A stretch of 54,833 nucleotides of DNA from Bacteroidota bacterium (GTDB lineage Bacteria > Bacteroidota > Bacteroidia > Bacteroidales > F082), in contig JAEWWJ010000073.1 in NCBI GenBank assembly GCA_023396415.1, positions 1-54,833 of the forward strand. Direction: 5' to 3'. The first letter of the stretch is position 1, and every line of letters starts with the position of its first letter. Below are positions 44,212 through 52,685 of the stretch, in pieces. The position numbers and the translations under genes were made by a program. The notes beneath the pieces were generated by a model. The model did not search any database. It was not told where the DNA came from and saw nothing but the letters and a program-made list of their open reading frames with translations.

Positions 44212-45108
44212 ATGCACCAATCTGTACGATTGTCCATGTATCTTTTTATTGCAGCGCTGGGCTTAATGCTGGCTTCATGCAATAAATTTGACGGCGACCA
44301 AACTGTCCCTGCATACCTTCGCGTAGAGGCTTTCAGTTTCAGCACCGATTATGTCACGCAAGGCAGCAACACCCACAACATTACCGACGCTTGGGTTTAC
44401 GTCAATGATCAGCTGATAGGTGTTTATGAGCTTCCTGCTACATTTCCGGTGCTTACCAGCGGTATTCAAGACCTTGAAATCAGGCCGGGAATCAAGTTAA
44501 ACGGCATTGGTGCTACACGTGCACCTTATCCTTTTTATAAGCCCTTCAACATTAAAAACTTCAATTTTGTACCCGATTCGGTCAGTACTGTTGTGCCAAC
44601 AACTACCTATTACGACAATTTGACCTTTGCTTGGATGGAAGATTTTGAAGGTTCGGGCACCTCCATTGAGACGACCGCCGTCAGCGATACTTCTATTTCA
44701 AAGACCTCACCGGCCAACCATCCCGATGCTTGGCTTTCGCCCTACTCTTCTTTTTCAGGAGTGGTGCATCTGGACACCGCACATTCCGCCTTTCAGTTGG
44801 CCTCTTTTTTCTCGTATGAGCTGCCCGGATTGGGAAAACCCGTTCTGCTCGAACTTGATTACAAATGCAACCGTGAGTTTGGCGTAGGCCTCATCATTAA
44901 TTTACCCTACAGCATCATGTATATGCCTTTGGTGATTGTGAACAAAAGCGAAAATTGGAATAAAATCTATATCAATTTGGGACCGGTGGTTTCGGAGCAT
45001 CCCACTGCGCTCAATTTTAAAATCTATTTTGAGTCGGACAATGGAAGCAACCAACAGTCTGATTATTATTTCGATAACATCAAGGTCATCTATAGAAAGG
45101 CATTGTAA
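44212..45108 (+). CDS. Putative lipoprotein of a polysaccharide operon, function unknown
   Basis: A 298-residue protein with a lipoprotein signal (LMLASCNKFDG, lipidated Cys about residue 23). The mature part is beta-rich. It starts VPAYLRVEAFSFSTDY with a following segment (WVYVNDQLIGVYELPATFPVL) that looks like an Ig/peptidase-regulatory-like fold. A second half (about 140-298) resembles a carbohydrate-binding jelly roll (FEGSGTSI, YFDNIKVIYR). No family name or catalytic motif is recognised. Its stop and the start of the sugar transferase share a base (TAATG), so the two are translationally coupled. A role in surface polysaccharide assembly or retention is inferred only from that context. 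Confidence 0.8.
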   Translation: MHQSVRLSMYLFIAALGLMLASCNKFDGDQTVPAYLRVEAFSFSTDYVTQGSNTHNITDAWVYVNDQLIGVYELPATFPVLTSGIQDLEIRPGIKLNGIGATRAPYPFYKPFNIKNFNFVPDSVSTVVPTTTYYDNLTFAWMEDFEGSGTSIETTAVSDTSISKTSPANHPDAWLSPYSSFSGVVHLDTAHSAFQLASFFSYELPGLGKPVLLELDYKCNREFGVGLIINLPYSIMYMPLVIVNKSENWNKIYINLGPVVSEHPTALNFKIYFESDNGSNQQSDYYFDNIKVIYRKAL

Positions 45109-46523
45109 TGAATCGTAAATTACAGGTTACCAAATATGTACTTCTCGATTGGATTGCTGCCACAATGGCTTGGTTTCTGTTTTATGTGTTTAGGAAACAA
45201 GCCGAAGATCCCAGCTTTCACCAACGATTTGAAATAATTTTTGACGATCCAAATTTTTGGACAGGCTTGTTGTTCATACCTCTTGGCTGGCTGTTGCTCT
45301 ACGCCATAGTAGGAACCTACCGTAAAATTTATCGAAAAGCCCGCCTAAAAGAACTCGGACAAACGCTGGTGATGACGTTGATTGGCGTCACAGTTATTTT
45401 TTTTGTAGCCATTTTAGACGATGTAATACTCACCTATAAGTCATATTATCAGTCATTTATAATTCTTTATGTTCTGCATTTTCTCTTTACCTATGCCGGC
45501 AGGTTGATCCTGACTTCCATTACGGTAAGAAAAATCCACCACAAACAAATTGGTTTTAACACCGTGATTGTGGGTAGCAACGGCAACGCGTTAAAGATTT
45601 ATCAAGACATTGAAAAACAAGAACTTTCGGCCGGAAACCTTTTTGTAGGCTTTTTGAGTGTGTACGACAAGGACGATTACAAAATTGGACAGTATTTGCC
45701 CCATTTAGGGCCTTATCAAAACATCAAAAAAATTGTAGAACAATATGATGTTGAAGAAGTTATCATTGCCATTGAACGATCGGAGACCGACACCATAGAC
45801 AAAATTATTGCGCATTTGGAAGACACCGCGGTAGTGATAAAAATCATTCCTATTATGCAAGATATTCTTTTTGGTTCGGTGAAATTGAGCGGGATATGGC
45901 ATGCTCCACTCATTCAAATTTCGCCTGACTTAATGCCCGCATGGCAGCAATCACTCAAAAGAATTATGGATGTTGCGATTTCCATCATGGCTATAATTCT
46001 GCTTCTTCCGGTGTATTTATTTACCGCCGGCGGGGTTTTACTTTCGTCGCGAGGGCCCATTCTTTACAGTCAATCGCGGGTTGGACTGCGCGGAAAGCCA
46101 TTTAAAATGCACAAGTTCAGGAGCATGTATTCCGATGCAGAAAAAGCAGGCCCTCAACTTAGTTCAGAAAACGACCCGCGCATCACTCCTTTTGGTCGCT
46201 TCATCAGAAAAGTGCGTTTGGATGAAATTCCTCAGTTTTTTACAGTTTTAAAAGGCGATATGTCGTTGGTAGGCCCCCGCCCCGAAAGGCAATTTTATAT
46301 TGATCAAATTGTAAAACGCGCCCCACACTATCGTTTATTGCTAAAAGTAAAGCCCGGCATTACTTCCTGGGGACAGGTGAAATACGGCTATGCCTCCGAT
46401 GTGGATGAGATGATTGAAAGGCTTCAATACGACATTCTTTACATCGAGAACATGAACATTGCCATGGACATTAAAATCTTGATTTACACTGTGTTGATTG
46501 TACTTCAAGGCCGAGGAAAATAG
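45108..46523 (+). CDS. Polyprenyl-phosphate sugar-1-phosphate transferase (WbaP/exopolysaccharide type)
   Basis: A 471-residue inner-membrane enzyme that starts polysaccharide repeat-unit synthesis by moving a sugar phosphate to undecaprenyl phosphate. The N-terminal part has four membrane helices (about 8-27, 50-70, 88-105, 115-135) and a CoA-binding-like Rossmann module (VIVGSNGNALKIYQDI). A fifth membrane segment (about 290-312) leads into the catalytic bacterial sugar transferase domain: SRVGLRGKPFKMHKFRSM, RITPFGRFIRKVRLDEIPQF (catalytic Asp-Glu), and GDMSLVGPRPE, then KPGITSWGQV. The sugar is unknown. It is the last gene of its operon, and a decayed insertion sequence lies 37 bases after the stop. 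Confidence 0.93.
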   Translation: MNRKLQVTKYVLLDWIAATMAWFLFYVFRKQAEDPSFHQRFEIIFDDPNFWTGLLFIPLGWLLLYAIVGTYRKIYRKARLKELGQTLVMTLIGVTVIFFVAILDDVILTYKSYYQSFIILYVLHFLFTYAGRLILTSITVRKIHHKQIGFNTVIVGSNGNALKIYQDIEKQELSAGNLFVGFLSVYDKDDYKIGQYLPHLGPYQNIKKIVEQYDVEEVIIAIERSETDTIDKIIAHLEDTAVVIKIIPIMQDILFGSVKLSGIWHAPLIQISPDLMPAWQQSLKRIMDVAISIMAIILLLPVYLFTAGGVLLSSRGPILYSQSRVGLRGKPFKMHKFRSMYSDAEKAGPQLSSENDPRITPFGRFIRKVRLDEIPQFFTVLKGDMSLVGPRPERQFYIDQIVKRAPHYRLLLKVKPGITSWGQVKYGYASDVDEMIERLQYDILYIENMNIAMDIKILIYTVLIVLQGRGK

Positions 46524-46553
46524 ATTTTACGGCTAACCTCAGCTATTAGTTCC

Positions 46554-46560
46554 TATGATA
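46554..46560. repeat. Target-site duplication, left copy
   Basis: The sequence tatgata directly precedes the left terminal repeat of the insertion sequence and is repeated exactly at 48237-48243 after the right end. A 7-bp direct repeat is expected from transposition. Confidence 0.75.
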
Positions 46561-46577
46561 GGGTCTACTCAAAAACT
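46561..46577 (+). repeat. Left terminal inverted repeat of the insertion sequence
   Basis: gggtctactcaaaaact. It pairs with the reverse complement of 48220-48236 (gggtctgctgaaaaact), differing at positions 7 and 10. Confidence 0.75.
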
Positions 46578-46687
46578 ATCAACCGTATGTTTATGAGAAA
46601 TTTATGACTATTTTTGAAGGATTAAATGCAGGGACTTATGCAAAGAGTCAATAAAAAGCGTGCAGTAACTCTAAAATAAGTGAGTCC

Positions 46688-48040
46688 AAAACAGCTTTCA
46701 TTAGCCGGATTTGAGACCCCATTTGAACGAACCCTCAACCCTAAAAACCGATGGGTAGTATTAGCTCATTTGATACCTTGGGATGAGGTATGTAGCCTAT
46801 CACAAAAACAACCCTATAGCCTCAAACGGTAGCCCGGCACTAAGTCAGCGCGTTATCATTTGCTCACTCATTATCAAACACTTATATAATCTCGATGATA
46901 TTGAAACAACGGCTCAGATATCAGAAAACATCTATATGCAGTATTTTCTTGGCTATTCCAGCTTCACCGATGAACCTCCTTTTGATGCTTCATCGTTGAC
47001 TTGATTTTCGCAAGCGATTGGGTATTGATCAGGTGAATGCCATCAATGAAAGGAATGTAATGTAGAGAGCTAAATTTGATTCACAAAACGAAAAAAAACA
47101 CTGATACTAAGCAGAATACCCCAGCAAATACAGGTGGAGATGAAAGCCGGAAAATTGAAAACAAAAGGAAACTGATCATGGATGCCACGGCTTGTCCGCA
47201 AGACATTGCCTCTCCAACAGACTTGGATCTACTTTCAAAAGCCAGGGAAAAATCAGAGCAGATTATTGATGATCTGTATGATATCAGCGTACACAAAGAA
47301 AAGCCACGTACCTATCGTTTAGTAGCGAGAAAGCGATACCTGCAAGCAGCCCAAATGAAAAACAAATCCAGTAAACTTATCTGCAAAACCGTAGGCAGCC
47401 AGTTGAGATTTCTTCGACGTAATCTAACCATCATCAACAGGCCGCTCGACAGTTATCCAACCATCCCACTTGAATCAAAACAATACAGAAACTTACTGAT
47501 AATCAGCACGCTTTACAATCAAAAAAGCAGATGTACGATAAAAAGGTACATAGTGTCGAACACCGCAATGTGAGTATGCATCAGCCACATATACGTCTCA
47601 TCATGCGGGGCAAAAGTCATGCTAAGGATGAGTTTGGAGCCAAAATTCACGTTTAGCTGATAGACGGGATTTGCTTTCTGGATCAACTGAGTTGGGATAA
47701 CTTCAACGAAGGCAGTCAAATGATGCAATACATTGAAAACTACTACCAAAAGATTCGGGTTTTATCCCAAAGAAGTGCTTGCCGACATGATCCATTACAC
47801 AGGCGCAAACAGAGCAGCACTCAAATTTAAGAACATCAAGCTCAGTGCCAAACCACTTGGCAGACCAGCGGCAGTGTCAAATCACCTAAGACCGGGCGAA
47901 CGCAATCCAATCGAGGGCAAATTTGGCCAAGCTAAAACAGGCTACGGACTAAACCGCATACGAACACGGTTGATGGACACAAGTCAAACGTGAATAGCAA
48001 GCATAATTTTAGTACTCAACCTGGTCAAATTGGCCGGGCT
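46688..48040 (+). pseudogene. Broken DDE transposase (IS5/IS1182-like)
   Basis: The remains of a transposase of roughly 450 residues can be followed through several frames. The N-terminal part reads FETPFERTLNPKNRWV, then, after a shift near 46780, SPALSQRVIICSLIIKH and ENIYMQYFLGYSSF. A TGA and frame change near 47001 lead to RKRLGIDQVNAINE and a TAG at 47063-47065. The catalytic stretch starts MDATACPQDIASPTDLDLL. A shift near 47518 and a TAG at 47654-47656 follow, then a shift near 47750 into FGFYPKEVLADMIHYT and GERNPIEGKFGQAKTGYG (the last carries the DDE Glu). A TGA at 47991-47993 interrupts the C-terminus, which continues SIILVLNLVKLAG. It has at least three frameshifts and four stops and cannot make active protein. 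Confidence 0.88.
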
Positions 48041-48219
48041 GAGTAGCCTATGCCTAATCATCAATACGATTGAGAGTTTTTCAGTAAAGGCAGTGCTTTC
48101 AGCAATATTTTATAGTCATTGTTTTTCAGTGCCAAGCCGATTCAATTCATTAATAATAGATCGTGAATATGCGTAAGATACTTTACCCGAATTATTCAAT
48201 ATTAAACGAGGGTTCCTTG

Positions 48220-48236
48220 AGTTTTTCAGCAGACCC
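48220..48236 (-). repeat. Right terminal inverted repeat of the insertion sequence
   Basis: The reverse complement reads gggtctgctgaaaaact, matching the left end at 15 of 17 bases. It is followed directly by the tatgata duplication. Confidence 0.75.
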
Positions 48237-48243
48237 TATGATA
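48237..48243. repeat. Target-site duplication, right copy
   Basis: tatgata, identical to 46554-46560. With both copies present, no deletion has occurred across the element's borders since insertion. Confidence 0.75.
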
Positions 48244-48296
48244 AGTTTCACTCCTATCTCCCAACTAATACGGCTTTTATAAAGCTAAAATTCAAC

Positions 48297-50948
48297 TCAA
48301 AACACTTGATAACATATCAGCTTTTTTCCGGTAGCTGAAAGGAGATAAACATCCTCATTGCCCTGTAAGTTTCCGGCCACAAAGGGCAAATCGCCCTGCA
48401 AGCCGGAGCTGATACTCATCCTCCCCTTTTCATCAATCAAATACACCTCTTCCGCGCTGTCATCCACCACACAAAGCAGTTGGCGGCCTCGGCTAACCGG
48501 ATAAAAAACAGGTCGCGTATGTATCTCATTTTTAAATGTATGAGAGAAAAGCAGCTTTCGGAAACGATCGAAAATCTGAATGGTTTTTCCATCCAAATAA
48601 ATAAAATCATTCGACCTATTTTGATCAAAGTCGCTATAAAGGAAAAAATGATTCGGTGAATAATTACCGAAATCAGTAGTAGATGTAAGTCCGGATCCAC
48701 TGATATACAATAATTTACCATCCTTAGTTGTAGAGATAAGCACGCCCTTGGAGTTGGTTTTATTGAGATAGAAATCAGCATTTTGCGATTTATTGATGTT
48801 TCCATTGGAGCTGATGCGTTGGTTGCCTTTCCAATTGAGTACGCGCAGCTCGTTAGAGGCATCGGTGATAACCACATAATCAATATTTCCGGCTGCAAAA
48901 TGCTGCACCGGACGCGTTACAAAATCAAGTGAGCGCGGCTGATCCCACGATCTCACCTCATTGCCTTTTACATCAAAAGCGTAAGTTTTTTTATCAGAAG
49001 CGCTTACAAATATTCGACCCTGACCATTTCCGCCTTCCATGGCATAACACAGACTGTTGGTGGCTTCAGATTTTAGTCGGACCGGAAATCCGGCCAAAAG
49101 ATTACCTGCAAAATCCATAGCATAAAGGTGACTAGTACTGTTGAAAAGCAGAAAATGCTGTTTGCCTTTGGAAGGCGCGAATGTTTGCACCTCGCCCAAT
49201 GGCGTACCGTTGATCTGTTTTTTCCAAAGCAGTTTGCCATCGGCAGAAAAGGCATACATTTTATTCTCTTCATCGAAGGCCAATATCATTTTTTTATCTG
49301 TAGAAGCTTCATTCACCAATGAAATCAATCCGGAGGCAGGTGCATCCAGCGCGGCCTGCCATAAAACTGAGCCGGTCTCCTGATAATCGGGATTGTATTT
49401 GAGTGCCATGCTCGAATAAACCAATTCGCCAGCGGCAGAAAACTGCAATGCAAAAGCCTCAAAATTTTCGAGTTGTCGCCGGTTGCGGTTGATGTGGTAT
49501 CCCAATCGGGTATCGAAAAAAGAGTTGAGCAAGTCGAGGCCTTCGCGTATATTACCCACCAAGAGCACATTGCCGGTATTGCTTAAATGATCAGAAAAGG
49601 CTTTAAAGTTTTCGTTGTTGGCCAAGCTACGTCCTATTTGATTCAAATGCCAAACCTGTTCCACTGAGGCTACATTGTTACCAACAATCAAATAATTATC
49701 TAAAATCACATAATGAAAGTCAAAAATAGACCTAAACGCCGAGCCCAATAGCGTTGGCAACATATTAGAAACCAATGGATCATAAATCCTTCTTACTTGC
49801 GTTCCCTCCAAAGGCCTACTTAGGGCTTCCAAAGCATTGTGAATGGACACACTGTCTTTTAATGCGGCAACAAAAAACACCTTATCGTCTTTACTACCCG
49901 GCCTAAACCCAAGCACCATTTCGCCCGTAAGTTGCTGCACAAAATATTGATTTAGATCGAGTTGTGCATGTGCTGACAGTGCATTTACACGCGCTGAATC
50001 AGTAAAATGAGGCAGAGCATCATTCAAATTGCTCCAGCCAAAATGCAAAAAGAGGCGGGTATCAAAAGGAATCGCCCCAAACAAAGTGGGCGCAATGGGT
50101 TGCTGACTGCTTAAAGCCGCCAGCATATCATTTTTTCGTGGCAAAACAAAGCCATTAAGCAGTAATTCATTGGCTTTTAATGCGATATCAAACGAAGCCC
50201 AGCTACCGGCCCTTTGGGCGAGTGAGGCGGCAATCGTTTTATAGTTATCAGAAGCGTTGTTTTGCAGCAGCGGCTGCAAGCGATCGGGTTGGAGATATAC
50301 ATAGGCGTTGGCTTGCTTACCACCGGTAGCTTTTAGGCGGCTAAAACCGGGTTGCACCTGCAACTTTTCTGGATTCTCCAGCTGAAGCAAAGCCGATTCA
50401 AAGCTTTTTCGGTCGTAGCCGGCAATGAGCAAACCATTGGTGATGCAGTAATTCCACTGGCCATTCTTGCGCTTGTCAACAAGAGTTGCCGTGGTGTATT
50501 TTCCAAAATCGCGTTCTATCACACCAACATTTACTCCAAAAGCCTTCCTCACCATAGGTGGTATGTCGTACATATGAATTCCGTTGTCCACTTTCAGGAT
50601 GACCACAAAACCATACTCCCCGTCGTTTTCGAGCATCACGCACAATGAAGGTGAAAGGGCAAAATTGTCGCGAAACTCCTTTGAATGAAAAATGAGTAAA
50701 CTATCAAAAGTTGACAAATCGTTTCGCAATGCTTTAAAAAAATCAATTTCCTTTACTTCGGGCCAGTAAACAGTTTCATTTTCTATTTGTTGAAACAGAC
50801 TTCCGGTTTGAGGCAATTCGAGGATTAAAGTAGCATTGAGCGGAACGGCATCATAAGGGTCTTTGGGTTGTAAGCTGGTTTTCACCACAAACAAAGCTCC
50901 AAAAACAACCACTGCTGCCAGTGCCGTAAACCAGAGAATCCGTTTCAT
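48297..50948 (-). CDS. DUF3352-like membrane-anchored protein with C-terminal beta-propeller
   Basis: An 883-residue protein held by one N-terminal membrane helix (about 4-24), with the bulk probably in the periplasm. Residues about 30-530 resemble the DUF3352 type: it opens DAVPLNATLILELPQ, has alternating strands and helices, and repeats a GFVLPRKNDMLAALSSQQP-type segment seen in such proteins. Residues about 540-883 form a PQQ/quinoprotein-like propeller with recurrent blades (MYAFSADGKLLWKKQINGT, LYAMDFAGNLLAGFPV, TYAFDVKGNEVRSWDQP, VYLIDEKGRMS). No enzymatic residues are evident, and the function is unknown. The long leader (about 70 bases) holds a -7 match. Its 3' end faces the insertion sequence, 60 bases away. 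Confidence 0.8.
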   Translation of the reverse strand: MKRILWFTALAAVVVFGALFVVKTSLQPKDPYDAVPLNATLILELPQTGSLFQQIENETVYWPEVKEIDFFKALRNDLSTFDSLLIFHSKEFRDNFALSPSLCVMLENDGEYGFVVILKVDNGIHMYDIPPMVRKAFGVNVGVIERDFGKYTTATLVDKRKNGQWNYCITNGLLIAGYDRKSFESALLQLENPEKLQVQPGFSRLKATGGKQANAYVYLQPDRLQPLLQNNASDNYKTIAASLAQRAGSWASFDIALKANELLLNGFVLPRKNDMLAALSSQQPIAPTLFGAIPFDTRLFLHFGWSNLNDALPHFTDSARVNALSAHAQLDLNQYFVQQLTGEMVLGFRPGSKDDKVFFVAALKDSVSIHNALEALSRPLEGTQVRRIYDPLVSNMLPTLLGSAFRSIFDFHYVILDNYLIVGNNVASVEQVWHLNQIGRSLANNENFKAFSDHLSNTGNVLLVGNIREGLDLLNSFFDTRLGYHINRNRRQLENFEAFALQFSAAGELVYSSMALKYNPDYQETGSVLWQAALDAPASGLISLVNEASTDKKMILAFDEENKMYAFSADGKLLWKKQINGTPLGEVQTFAPSKGKQHFLLFNSTSHLYAMDFAGNLLAGFPVRLKSEATNSLCYAMEGGNGQGRIFVSASDKKTYAFDVKGNEVRSWDQPRSLDFVTRPVQHFAAGNIDYVVITDASNELRVLNWKGNQRISSNGNINKSQNADFYLNKTNSKGVLISTTKDGKLLYISGSGLTSTTDFGNYSPNHFFLYSDFDQNRSNDFIYLDGKTIQIFDRFRKLLFSHTFKNEIHTRPVFYPVSRGRQLLCVVDDSAEEVYLIDEKGRMSISSGLQGDLPFVAGNLQGNEDVYLLSATGKKLICYQVF

Positions 50949-51020
50949 GCCATCAAATGTTTTTATCCATAAACTTTATTGCCAAAAAAAGGTCGGCGCT
51001 CACAAATCTTTATTTATGGT

Positions 51021-51028
51021 CAAAAATA
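51021..51028 (-). promoter_or_regulatory. Likely -7 element of the DUF3352-like gene
   Basis: On the minus strand this reads TATTTTTG. A TTTG at 51048-51045 (minus strand) could serve as -33, although the 16-base spacer is shorter than usual. The gene starts 72 bases downstream. Confidence 0.4.
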
Positions 51029-51092
51029 AGGATAAATGGACCAACAAAAACAGCATCTGTTGATTAAAATCCGTTTGAAGTCACTTTGCAGA

Positions 51093-51695
51093 TCACCATT
51101 CGAGCTTGCACTGCACCCCCATATTGAACGAGCGGCGGTGGTGAGGCGTAATTCCAAAATTTGTGATGCCTAACCTGTGTTCTTTGGTAGGATAGCCTTT
51201 GTTGCGCTGCCAGTTATACACCGGAAACTGTTGGTGCATCCGCATCATTAAAAGGTCGCGTTCGGTTTTGGCGAGGATGGAAGCCGCTGCAATGGACCGA
51301 AACAAGGCATCGCCGCCAATGATGCATTGGTGGGCAATATGGGGATAATCGTTAAATCTGTTGCCGTCAACAAGCAGCAACTCAGGCATGACAGCAAGTT
51401 GGCTTACAGCCCTGTGCATGGCAAGAAAAGAAGCGTTTAAAATGTTGATTTCATCAATTTCATTCACTGAAGCACTACCGATACCCCAGGATAGGGCGTG
51501 TGCAAAAATCCAATTTCGCAACAAATTTCTTTTGGTTTCTGTCAGCTTTTTAGAGTCGTTGAGGAGCGGATGATCAGCATCGGGCGGTAAAATTACCGCG
51601 GCTGCCACCACAGGTCCGGCCAAACACCCACGTCCGGCTTCATCGAGACCGGCTTCGAGCTGCTGCGACTGATAAAAAGCTTGCAGCACACTCAT
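51093..51695 (-). CDS. rnhB: Ribonuclease HII
   Basis: A 200-residue Mg/Mn-dependent endonuclease that cuts RNA in RNA-DNA hybrids and removes misincorporated ribonucleotides. The family motifs are all present: GLDEAGRGCLAGPVVAAAV (catalytic Asp and Glu), LNDSKKLTE, LLVDGNRF (Asp), IIGGDALFRSIAAASILAK (Asp) and NKGYPTKEH. Length is normal. The ATG overlaps the stop of the preceding membrane-protein gene by four bases (ATGA), so it is the third gene of a purD-led or longer minus-strand operon. Confidence 0.96.
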   Translation of the reverse strand: MSVLQAFYQSQQLEAGLDEAGRGCLAGPVVAAAVILPPDADHPLLNDSKKLTETKRNLLRNWIFAHALSWGIGSASVNEIDEINILNASFLAMHRAVSQLAVMPELLLVDGNRFNDYPHIAHQCIIGGDALFRSIAAASILAKTERDLLMMRMHQQFPVYNWQRNKGYPTKEHRLGITNFGITPHHRRSFNMGVQCKLEW

Positions 51696-52675
51696 GGCAG
51701 CAAAACGTAATAGTTGTTGAGCAGAGCGGTGGCCAATAAAAACGCCAAAAACAGTTGTGCAGTAAAGTGTTTTTTTATAAAAGTGTAGCTAAAAGCCAAG
51801 TAAACCGCCAAAGGAATCAACACCACCAAGCGCTGCATTAAAGTGCCATGCTCATAAAACAAAGGCAAAATTCCAATCATCAACAACACATTCATAAGGG
51901 CTTTTCGTTTTCTGATGGAGATGTTATTATCAACCAAACTGCTGTATGATAAGCTGATAGCCTTTAATGACATCAATACAAGCAAAGCCAACGAAACCCA
52001 GCTGTAGGCAGTAGCTTCGGGTATGGTCAGATGAAATGAAGCAGGTAAACTGAGATACATTTTTGCTTGTCCTAACAGTTTGTTTTGCATAAAATACACC
52101 ACTGCCAACAAAAGGTAGGGAACCAGAAATCCAATCAACGGAATGATCCACAGCCTCAAATTGATGATGCGTAAAACAAAAAGACTTATAAAAACCCACA
52201 ACAGCAGCACTGCCAGCGGGAAATAAATCATAGAGGCCAAAGCAATAAAGAAAGAAGCATTAAAGATGGAAAGTTCGTTGCTGGTGTGCTCATACATTTT
52301 AAACATCACCGAAATGGCAAATAAAACCAAAGGCATGGCAAGCAGCAGCGGATACATGACCGTTTGATCGGGCGAGAGGCTCATCAAAACAACAAAAACG
52401 AAGGTTCCTAACGAAGAAACGCGTCCGATGATGTGGTGTGAAGCCAGAATTTGATTGAACAAAAACGCTTGAAAGAGCAGGTACAAAAACGCAAAAATGA
52501 TAGTAACTTGCGGATAAAGAAGGAAATAAGGGTAGAAGAAGTTGTATATTGGCGAGTGGTTGCCTGCCACAACCGCTGCCGGTGCAAGAAAAAGGGAAGG
52601 CAGCCAAAGAAGGGCAGCCGTAACTACAATCAACATGTATTGGGCCAGAAAACTCGAACGCAAAAACCGAATCAT
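51692..52675 (-). CDS. Polytopic membrane protein (DUF6427-like)
   Basis: A 327-residue inner-membrane protein with about nine or ten hydrophobic helices. It starts MIRFLRSSFLAQYMLIV and has the internal segment LLFQAFLFNQILASHHIIG, which I associate with the DUF6427 group of Bacteroidota. No catalytic motif is seen, and the function is unknown. It lies 10 bases after purD and overlaps rnhB by four bases. This purD/membrane protein/rnhB order looks like a conserved housekeeping cluster, not a functional pathway. Confidence 0.8.
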   Translation of the reverse strand: MIRFLRSSFLAQYMLIVVTAALLWLPSLFLAPAAVVAGNHSPIYNFFYPYFLLYPQVTIIFAFLYLLFQAFLFNQILASHHIIGRVSSLGTFVFVVLMSLSPDQTVMYPLLLAMPLVLFAISVMFKMYEHTSNELSIFNASFFIALASMIYFPLAVLLLWVFISLFVLRIINLRLWIIPLIGFLVPYLLLAVVYFMQNKLLGQAKMYLSLPASFHLTIPEATAYSWVSLALLVLMSLKAISLSYSSLVDNNISIRKRKALMNVLLMIGILPLFYEHGTLMQRLVVLIPLAVYLAFSYTFIKKHFTAQLFLAFLLATALLNNYYVLLP

Positions 52676-52685
52676 CGCGAAATTC

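Larger units (their letters stand above)
46561..48236. mobile_element. Decayed IS5/IS1182-type insertion sequence, about 1676 bp
   Basis: The element runs from gggtctactcaaaaact (46561-46577) to the complementary right end at 48220-48236. The two ends match at 15 of 17 positions. The flanks are a 7-bp direct repeat, tatgata. Inside lies one DDE transposase reading frame in the plus direction, broken many times. The ends are better preserved than the gene, so the copy could still be moved by a related transposase if one exists in the genome. It inserted between the sugar-transferase gene and the minus-strand DUF3352-like gene without breaking either. The IS family is judged from transposase motifs; a 7-bp duplication is not the usual size I associate with IS1182, so the subgroup is uncertain. 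Confidence 0.8.
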
